From NCBI GenBank assembly GCA_949752795.1, contig OX457070.1, positions 30,923,088-30,987,087 of the forward strand: 64,000 bases of DNA, given 5' to 3'. The stretch's first letter is position 1, and each line of letters begins with the position of its first letter. Both the position numbers and the translations under genes were made by a program. The notes below the pieces were generated by a model. The model did not search any database. It was not told where the DNA came from and saw only the letters and a program-made list of their open reading frames with translations. Source of the DNA: Hyperoodon ampullatus. Lineage: Eukaryota > Chordata > Mammalia > Artiodactyla > Ziphiidae. Of this stretch, positions 56,641-64,000 are shown piece after piece.

Positions 56641-59190
56641 GAGCATTCCAGAAGAAAGAAGGAAAACATAGTTAACAATATTAGTAACGAAACAACTGAA
56701 ATCACTTACAGATCCTACAGATGTTAAAAGAATAACTAGGGAATTTTATAAACAGTTTTATTCCAATAAGTTCTACACGTTGGATGAAACAAGACAAATT
56801 CCTTGAAAAAACGAACACAGGCAGACCTCTTTTCATTGTACTTCACTTTATCGTGCTTCACAGATACTGTTTTTTGTTTTTTGGCTTTTTAAAAATTTTT
56901 AAACAAACTGGAGGTTTGTGGCAACCCTGTATAAAACAAGTGTATTGATACCATTGTTCCAGCAGCACTTGCTCACTTTGTGTCTGTTTGTCACGTTTTG
57001 GTAATTCTCACGATATTTCAAACTTTTTCACTATTGTTATCATATTTGTTATGGTGATCTGTGATCAGTGATCTTTGATGTTTCTGTTACGACTTGCTGA
57101 AGGCTCAGATGGGGTTAGCATTTTTAGCATAATTTATTAATTAAATTTAGCATAATTTAATTTACCTTTAAATTAAGGTATGTACATTGTTTTCTTTAGA
57201 CAATGCTGTTGCATACGTAATAGACTACAGTATAGTGTAAACATAACTTTTATACGCATTGGGAAACCAAAAAATTCATGTGACTTGCTATTTTGCAGTG
57301 GTCTAGAACCAAACCTGCAATATCTTCAAGGTATGCCTGTTCCTAAAACTGACACAAAAGGAAATAGAAAATCTTAATAGCATTATATCTATTAATGAAA
57401 TTGAATTCTTTCCCACAAAGAAAACTCCAGGGCCCAGATGGCTTTACTGGTAAATTCTAGCAAACCTGTAATGGAAAAAAATAAAGAATCCTTCAGAAAA
57501 TAGAAGCTAGCGTTATACTGATAGCAATACCAAAGACATCATAGAAAACTGTAGACCAGTATTCACCATGAACATATGTGTAAAAATCCTTAAATATTTG
57601 TAAGTCAAATCCAGCAATATATAAAAAGGACAATAAAGCGTGGTCAAGTGGAGTTTATCCCAGGAGTATGATTTTATCTAGAAATATCAATTAATGTAAT
57701 TCACTATATTGACATAATAAAAGAGAAGAAACATCTTCTCAATAGTTGTAGCAAAGCATTTGCTTGACAGAGTTCAGTAGCCATTCATGATAAATAGTTT
57801 TGGCAAATTAGGAATAGAAGGGAACTATATCAGCCTGATAAAGGGCAGCTACCAAAAACCTATAGCTAACATCATACTTATTTAATGATGAAAGACTGAA
57901 TGCTTTCCGTGGGGAAAAAAGTAGTTTTTCACTCTGACAAATTGTAGTCAAAACTGTACTAGAAGTTCTAGCCAGTACATTAAGTCCAGTAGAAGAAACG
58001 TAATACGTTCAGATTGGAAAGGAAGGAGTAAAGCTGTCTTTATTCTCAGATGACATGGTTGTGTATGTAGTAAATCCTGTTCCTAGAAATAAGAAGTGAA
58101 CTTATTAGCAAGATTGTAGCATACAAGGGCAATATACAAAAAGCAGTGGAATCTCTGTATAACAGCAGTGAACAATTGAAAAAAAAATGAAACTGACAGA
58201 AATACCATTTATAATAGAATAAAAACATTGAGATATTCAAGTGTAAGTTTAACCAAATATATGTAAGATCTATACACCGAACTATGAAACATCACTGAGA
58301 GAAACTTAAAAAGACCTAAGTAAAGACAGCCCACCTTTTAAAAAGGTAAAATATTTGAAGTCACTTAAATGAAGATATATCAGCTGCCAATAATCACATG
58401 AAAAAGATGCTCAAGATAATTAATCCTCAGAGGAATGCAGGTTAAAACTATAATCGCATACTGCTGCCACCCAGCAGAGTGGCTAAACTTAGAAAGACTC
58501 ACAATTTCACGAGTGGGCAAGGAGGTGTAGAGCTCCTGGAATTCTCAGGTATTGCCAGTGGGAGTGTAAAATGATACACCACTTTGGAAGACTTTTTAAC
58601 AGTTTCTGAAAGTCAAATGTATGCTTACCCTATGACCCAGCAATTCCAGGAAAACATTTGTTTACAAAAAGACTTAAGTATAATATTCTTAGAATCTTTA
58701 TTCCTAATAGTCCCAAACAGCAAACAATAGGAATGTCTGTTAACAGATGAATGCATAAACTGATTGTAGTATATCCATACAATGGACTATATATATACTA
58801 CTGTGCCATAAAAAGGAAGGAACTACTGACATGAAACAACTTGGATTAATGTCAAAAACTTAATGAGAAAAGGAAGATGGACACAAGAGTACGTATCTAT
58901 GATCCCATTTATGTGAAATTCTAGACAGAATTTAGTTACAGAAAGCAGAACAGTGGTTGCCTAGGGTTGTGGTGGGGAGGGGGTGCGGTGTGTTTGTGAT
59001 TGACTGGAAAGGACCTGAGGAAACATTTTGGGATGATAGAAGTGTGCCTCTTTTGTCTTGATTGCAGTGCTGCTTACATAGGTGTATACGTTTGTCAAAA
59101 CCTGTACAGCTGTATATTTAATAATGTGTTTTTGGAATATCAGTTATTTCCCAAAGTTGTTTTAAAATTTCTTTTTAGCGTTTTGATTAC
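56640..59190 (+). mobile_element. Ancient L1, interrupted by Tigger1
   Basis: L1 ORF2 text precedes ('gacaaattccttgaaaaa') and follows ('aaaactgacacaaaaggaaatag') the Tigger element, then runs to the 3' end ('cagcagagtggctaaac', 'tatgacccagcaattccagg', 'gtggttgcctagggttg'). Strongly decayed. Confidence 0.8.
56818..57339. mobile_element. Tigger1, internally deleted
   Basis: Ends caggcagacctc and ggtatgcctg form the Tigger1 terminal inverted repeats. The subterminal text ('ctggaggtttgtggcaaccctg', 'actacagtatagtgtaaac') fits, but the transposase gene is missing, leaving 522 bp. Confidence 0.88.
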
Positions 59191-59571
59191 AACTTGATAA
59201 TTCTTTTGTTGGTGCTGATGTGTAGCTCTTGTATATTTGATAACTAATAATTTTTTAAGTATGTAATAATTTTAATCTAGAAACACCAAAAGCATGTGTT
59301 GCCTCTTGCATTAGAAAATTATGATATACCTCTAGAATCTAGACCTTTTAAAGTGGATGAAAGTTTTTTATTTGTAAGGAAAAGACACAGCACAAATGTC
59401 CATTTTTCATAATATGCCTTTTTGATTCTCTTTCAGTATTAATAAGGAGCTTTCTTTGCTTTGTTCTGTTAAAGTATTCTGTGTAGAATATAAATATTAG
59501 ACTGCTAGTCTAATCACAAGGTTGTTATAAAATGAGGCGGTTTTTTGGAGCTGCTTATGAAAGTTTTATCT

Positions 59572-59585
59572 GCGCCCCCTGGTGG
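59572..59585 (-). promoter_or_regulatory. Candidate CTCF binding site
   Basis: gcgccccctggtgg reads CCACCAGGGGGCGC on the minus strand, identical to the core of the CTCF motif. It lies in non-repeat intron 2 sequence. Occupancy cannot be read from DNA. Confidence 0.7.
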
Positions 59586-59772
59586 TTTTGATTTCTTATT
59601 TGGGATAACGTTGGAAATGTCATTACTTTTGTAGAAGATGAATTTTACAGAAGACTTTAAAACTTTTAAATTAATCTTTATGTTGAAAAACTACCCAATA
59701 GCTTCTATTGACAACACTATAAGGCTTTATTCTTGTGGTAGTCTTTACAAGGTTATTCAATACATGTTTCTC

Positions 59773-60121
59773 GGGGCTTCTGGTGGCACAGTGGTTAAGA
59801 ATCCGCCTGCCAATGCAGGGGACACGGGTTCGAGCCCTGGTCCGGGAAGATCCCACATGCCGTGCAGCAGCTAAGCCTGTGCGCCACCACTACTGAGCTT
59901 GCGCTCTAGAGCCCGCGAGCCACAGCTACTGAGCCCGCGCACCACAAATGCTGAAGCCTGCGCATCTAGAGCCTGTGCTCCGCAACAAGAGAAGCCACCG
60001 CAACGGGAAGCCTGCGCACCGCAACAAGAGTAGCCCCCGCTCGCCGCAGCTAGAGAAAGCCCACACGTGCAGCAATGAAGACCCAACGCAGCCAGAAATA
60101 AAAATAAATTTTAAAAAAAAC
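59773..60121 (+). mobile_element. CHR-type SINE, long form
   Basis: Head gggcttctggtggcacagtgg to an AAATAAA tail. Target duplications acatgtttctc (59762) and acatatttctc (60122), one mismatch. Confidence 0.95.
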
Positions 60122-60249
60122 ACATATTTCTCCATAGGTAATTTTATCATATCTGAGGTCTCTTTCCACAGTACCTCTAAGATCCCTTATTAGGGATCTA
60201 TAGTTTTCATTCTATAGCGTAGCTCTAAATATCCTGCCATACAAACGAG

Positions 60250-60970
60250 ATCTGCTTAGAAATACATAGTCAGGATGAGAATGGAACATTTTATGGTGCC
60301 AGAAAATAAGGAAGTGCTCAAATTGGGGATTGTTGAAAAGTCACACAGGAGCCAGCTTGAGGTAGTACCTAAAGAAGAAAGCTGGAATAATTTGGTTAAC
60401 AGGTAATGACATTGGATTTTAACCCATAGGATAAAATAAGTACCCATGAATCCATGCTGATACGAATAATTGAATAAAGAAACAAATAGGGAAAGGGGAC
60501 AGGTTTGTTTTGTTTTGTTTTTTGACAGGAACAGTCCAGTTAATAATGAGGGAAAAAGAAAATCATTATTAGGCAATACCACAATAATAAAAAGGTCTTT
60601 GCAAACAAGACCTACCTAGATGATGCTCCAATTAGATCAGAGTTTGAGGAAAAAGTAGGATATTTGAATAGTCTCAGAGTATTCCCCCCCAATATTTTTT
60701 AATACAGAGGGAAAGATAGATTTATAGTGGAGAAATCTGGCAGAAACCACCTTGGCCAAGTGATCAAAATTAGCATGAAAAGACATGTTGACATCATGAA
60801 CCCCTTGATAATGATGCACTGAGAAGGACATAGCATTTCTATGGTATTCTTGCCCCAAAGCATTCTAATCATGAAAAAACATCAGCAACTCACTCTGAGG
60901 GATATTTTACAAAATACTGGATCAGAAGTTTCAAAGTCATGAAACACAAGGAAAAAATTAAGAGTTGTTA
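60250..60970 (+). repeat. Ancient interspersed repeat, second copy of the 35,265 family
   Basis: 'cacacaggagccagcttgagg', 'acccatgaatccatgctgatac' and 'aagtcatgaaacacaagg' correspond to the copy at 35,265-36,845. Confidence 0.55.
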
Positions 60971-63004
60971 CAAGTAGGAGGAGGCTTAAGGAAAAATTAC
61001 AAAAATGTTGCAAAAATAATAGAGTTCCCAAATATCACTCACCCAAGCTTCCTCTGATGTTAACATCTCACAGACTTAAAGTGCAATTACCATTATCAAA
61101 ATCAAGAAATTAACATTCTTACAGTACTGTTAAACTATATATTAGTGAAGAAAGAAATTGTGACACTGGAAAGTTCTTCTTTTCCAGAATTCTATTCAGG
61201 GTCCCACATTGCATTTAGTTGTTTCTTTGAAGATACTGTTATCACTAGGAGGATTTGATAAGACTTGCTTTATTTTGTTTTAAATTGTTAATGGACTAAT
61301 AAGTAATAAATTATTTATAAAGTGGCTATTAAAAGACTTTCCTGAAGGAGTAGTCTTGTTGCTACTTATTACTGTTTTACAAATTTGGAGAATTGGCTAA
61401 AATTTGAGGAAAGTTTATTTTTCTACCATTCTGCTTATTTCTTTTCCTTTTCATTCTGAGAAACCTCAAAATCACCTAACAGTGGAGTAGCAGCTTGGTG
61501 TGTGTGTATAGTAATAACAGTGCTTGAAGAGCCAGAGGCCTGCATCTCTTTGCTACTGTTGGGAATCTCTTACATTCTTTTTTTCTAAATGATAAAAAAT
61601 ATATGTATAATAAAGAGAGGTGGTTAACGTTTCTTCATCTGAGAAGATGATGAATGAATAAGCAACCTTTCTATCTCTATTAATATTATATACTCTCTAG
61701 TGTTAATATGTCCAGTTGGAAATATTTATTTAAATTTACTATAGCAACATGAGCTCTCTAAAAGCAACTTCTTAATTATTTTATGTGGTAATATTAATAA
61801 GATTCTTGAAATCACTTGTTAAAATAGGAAACCATCTAGATTTCACATTTATTCCTGAGTATATTCAAGGGTGCAGTGGTCTGGGTATGGTCTCAACAAT
61901 TTAATTTGCTGTTTTCCATGTAAGCATTCCATAGTAATACCTATATTATTATAATATATACCTATATTATAAACTCAGACTAAAATATCTAAGTTTTTAA
62001 TATCTTAAATTTTAGAGACATACATATATGTATGCCTATAAGATTATTACAATACTTTGTATAATATAATGTAAATTGAATATGTAGGCACTTCCAACTA
62101 CTAAAAAAGATAATCCTCCCAAAGGTATCCTTACAAAAAGTGGAAAAATAACATGAGTTTCACCTTGGCAAAACATATGAAAAACAGTATCTCTGAGTCA
62201 CAAGATGAGTCAAAAGGGTGAGGTTTGTTTGTTTTTCCTTGTTCATCTGTTTTAAGGGAGTATGATCCCAAGTAGCAGAAAAAAATCTTTGATGAAAGTT
62301 TGTGCCAAAAGTTGGAATTCTTTATATTTAGCTTGTATGAAGTGCAGAGCTGAAGCATTTAATGGTGCTGCCAAGGTGGGTGTGATCTGTTTTAAAGATC
62401 TGTGCCTGATTTTTAGGATATTGGTAATAACTGTAAACAGATAGTAACCTTTAAAAATTTAACCTTTATAAAATTTTTTCTTAAAAATTTAATTAAAGAA
62501 TTAAAATCTAAAAATGCTGGGTTTTCTTTGCTCATACTTGCAAAGAATATCTTTAGAAGAATATTCAAGAAGCTGGCAACGTTGGAGGGAGGCTTTGAAT
62601 ATTGAACTGTGTTCAAACCATGTTCAAATTTTGAACCATGAACTGCTAGAAATAAACTAAATTAAAATTTTACAAGATAAGTGAAAATTAGAGTGCCTGG
62701 TACATAGAGATTGATTTAGTCTGCCTGGTAAGAACCACCTGACTTCCATGATCAGCTTAGCATTGTTAATCTTGTAATATCTTACTCAGCATACAGTTGG
62801 TTGTATGTTATGGCAGGTGCAGACAAACAAAAGGGTAACAAAAAAAATTTTATGATATATTTTCTTTGTTATAAGAAATTAGTCAATCGTATATGCAACT
62901 CTTTAAATTGGAAATTAAACTCTTGGATAAGTGGTGAATTTTTTTCCTATAATTATCACAAAATCGTTTGGTAAATCTTGCTGCCTCTTTTTGTTTGCTT
63001 TTAG
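60971..63004. other. Intron 2, last 2 kb, unassigned AT-rich sequence
   Basis: No young SINE or L1 recognised. It ends in the polypyrimidine tract and tag of exon 3. Confidence 0.5.
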
Positions 63005-63181
63005 TTGATGCTGATGAAATTAAAAGGCTAGGAAAGAGATTTAAGAAGCTCGATTTGGACAATTCTGGTTCTTTGAGTGTGGAAGAGTTCATGTCTCTGC
63101 CTGAGTTACAACAGAATCCCTTAGTACAGCGAGTAATAGATATATTTGACACAGATGGGAATGGAGAAGTAGACTTTAAAG
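63005..63181 (+). CDS. PPP3R1: PPP3R1 exon 3, residues 15-73
   Basis: 177 nt between acceptor ttgcttttag and donor gtaagg (63182). It completes Phe15 and encodes [20 protein letters not shown] onward to VDFK, then the first base of codon 74. EF-hand 1 loop: Asp31, Asp33, Ser35, Ser37 and Glu42 are all present. EF-hand 2 loop: Asp63, Asp65, Asn67 and Glu69 are present, and its twelfth-position residue (Glu74) is split across intron 3. No frameshift or stop occurs, and the sequence appears identical to the highly conserved vertebrate protein. Phase 1 in and phase 1 out. Continuation past 63181 as 'GKEVVFF' is intron read-through. Confidence 0.98.
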
Positions 63182-64000
63182 GTAAGGAAGTAGTTTTTTT
63201 TTAAACTACAAGTTAGATAATCTGTGAATAGTCTTACAGCTCTGTGTACAAAAATGTCTGAAAAATTTAGTTTTTCTTGAATGTGTATTACTGGTTTTCT
63301 TATAAAGATAGATTACATTAAAACCTCAAAATCTGTGATATATGAACCTTAATGGGCTAATAAGATCTTTTACTTTTGGGGTCATAAATGATCAAATTGC
63401 CCTTTAAGGTAATCTGAAAAATGGGATTTAGTATTTCTTTTGTTGTTAGAAAATTAGTCTCACTTTAGGGAAACTTATAATATTAGAAGCTACATTTTTA
63501 AAACCTTTTATAAAAGAATGAGACTTAATACTAAGTCAGCAATAAAAAGTAAGCTGAAGTAATAAGGATATGAGTATTATCATAGAAAGGATTAATTTAG
63601 TTAATCTAAGATTTTACAAAGACAGTAGTGCTTTTGCTAATATTAACCATTTGATTCTGTACTTTAAATAAACATTTCATTTCACCAGGGAATCAACAGA
63701 TTTTGTTATTTTAGTTTGAGGAATTGGATTATAAGTGAAGGGCTTTAAAACTCGTTATGATTTAGTGTTTAGCAGGCAGTGAAGAAAAATGACCATTTGT
63801 TAATGAAACTTCCAACAGTTTATTTAAATGATTCTGAATTTTGGAGCCAGAAATCTAAAATTTTTTTTTTCTGCCAAACAATGTAGTTTTTTTTTAAAGC
63901 CTCCTTTTGTCATATTCTGAGAAAAAAGAGTTAAATAGCTTAAAGAATATGGTTTTTTTGAGTGTTATGCTCTGTAGCATAAGTAAATATTTGTTTAAAT
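63182..64000. other. Intron 3, first 819 bp
   Basis: AT-rich, no repeat or exon recognised up to the window edge. Confidence 0.7.

Larger units (their letters stand above)
14009..64000 (+). other. PPP3R1: PPP3R1 gene, calcineurin B subunit type 1 (5' part)
   Basis: Gene span from the start codon to the window edge. Calcineurin B is the myristoylated Ca2+-binding regulatory subunit that pairs with the catalytic A subunit in the cytosol and at membranes, enabling Ca2+/calmodulin-dependent dephosphorylation of NFAT and other substrates. Three coding exons lie here and give residues 1-73 plus the first base of codon 74, out of the family's usual 170 residues. Joining exon 1 (ATG), exon 2 (40 nt) and exon 3 (177 nt) keeps one frame with no internal stop. 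Intron 1 is 34,020 bp, intron 2 is 14,933 bp, and intron 3 starts at 63182. EF-hands 3 and 4 and the 3' UTR are outside the window. The sequence fits PPP3R1, not the intron-poor testis paralogue PPP3R2. Confidence 0.97.

Noticed and set aside
1277..60193. Recurring 60-130-codon ORFs with near-identical peptides (for example VESPPADAGDTGSCPGPG)
   Set aside because: They are readings of the same SINE in different copies and strands, not a gene family.
62968..63204. 78-codon ORF starting upstream of exon 3 as a complete small EF-hand protein
   Set aside because: The first residues ([12 protein letters not shown]) and last residues (GKEVVFF) are intron. Acceptor and donor sites and calcineurin B homology place the exon at 63005-63181.
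1..64000. CRISPR arrays, operons, phage or other prokaryotic systems
   Set aside because: No spaced direct repeats or prokaryotic gene organisation. All repeats seen are eukaryotic transposons or microsatellites.

Overview
This is a vertebrate nuclear genome window from a cetartiodactyl mammal, most probably a cetacean. The main evidence is about twenty copies of a tRNA-derived CHR-type SINE whose 5' end reads ggcttccctggtggcgcagtgg and whose young form ends gcccgcgtaccgc plus poly(A). It also holds cetartiodactyl L1 3' ends, L2, MIR, MER5 and Tigger fossils. The shared CHR family alone does not strictly exclude hippopotamus. No bacterial, plasmid, phage or CRISPR content is present.

The only protein-coding gene I can support is PPP3R1, calcineurin B type 1, the Ca2+-binding regulatory subunit of the phosphatase calcineurin. 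It lies on the plus strand and runs off the right edge. Positions 1 to about 13,050 are upstream intergenic DNA made of an L1 3' end, several SINEs, an old L1, L2 and MIR pieces and unassigned sequence. A TATA-less CpG island at about 13,090-14,360 is the promoter and 5' UTR region. Coding exon 1 contributes only the ATG (14009-14011). Intron 1 is 34,020 bp, exon 2 is 40 nt (48032-48071), intron 2 is 14,933 bp, and exon 3 (63005-63181) encodes EF-hand 1 and nearly all of EF-hand 2. The phases join exactly. The rest of the coding sequence is beyond the window.

The introns are largely a record of retrotransposition. The clearest items are: a processed PTS pseudogene on the minus strand (53493-54071, 14-bp target duplications) in which exon 1 is joined directly to exon 5; a 436-bp polyadenylated retrocopy of an unidentified RNA inside a SINE (33009-33444); two SINEs carrying non-SINE 3' tails inside their target duplications; two SINEs stacked in one target site; a nearly perfect 121-bp tandem duplication (45953-46187); and two inverted duplications (25413/26111 and 37563/39945) that could fold in the pre-mRNA. 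Intron 2 also holds a textbook CTCF motif (59572-59585).

I found no undescribed gene system. The novelty lies in locus-level structures. Repeat families were named from memory of their consensus sequences, so boundaries of old repeats are approximate.
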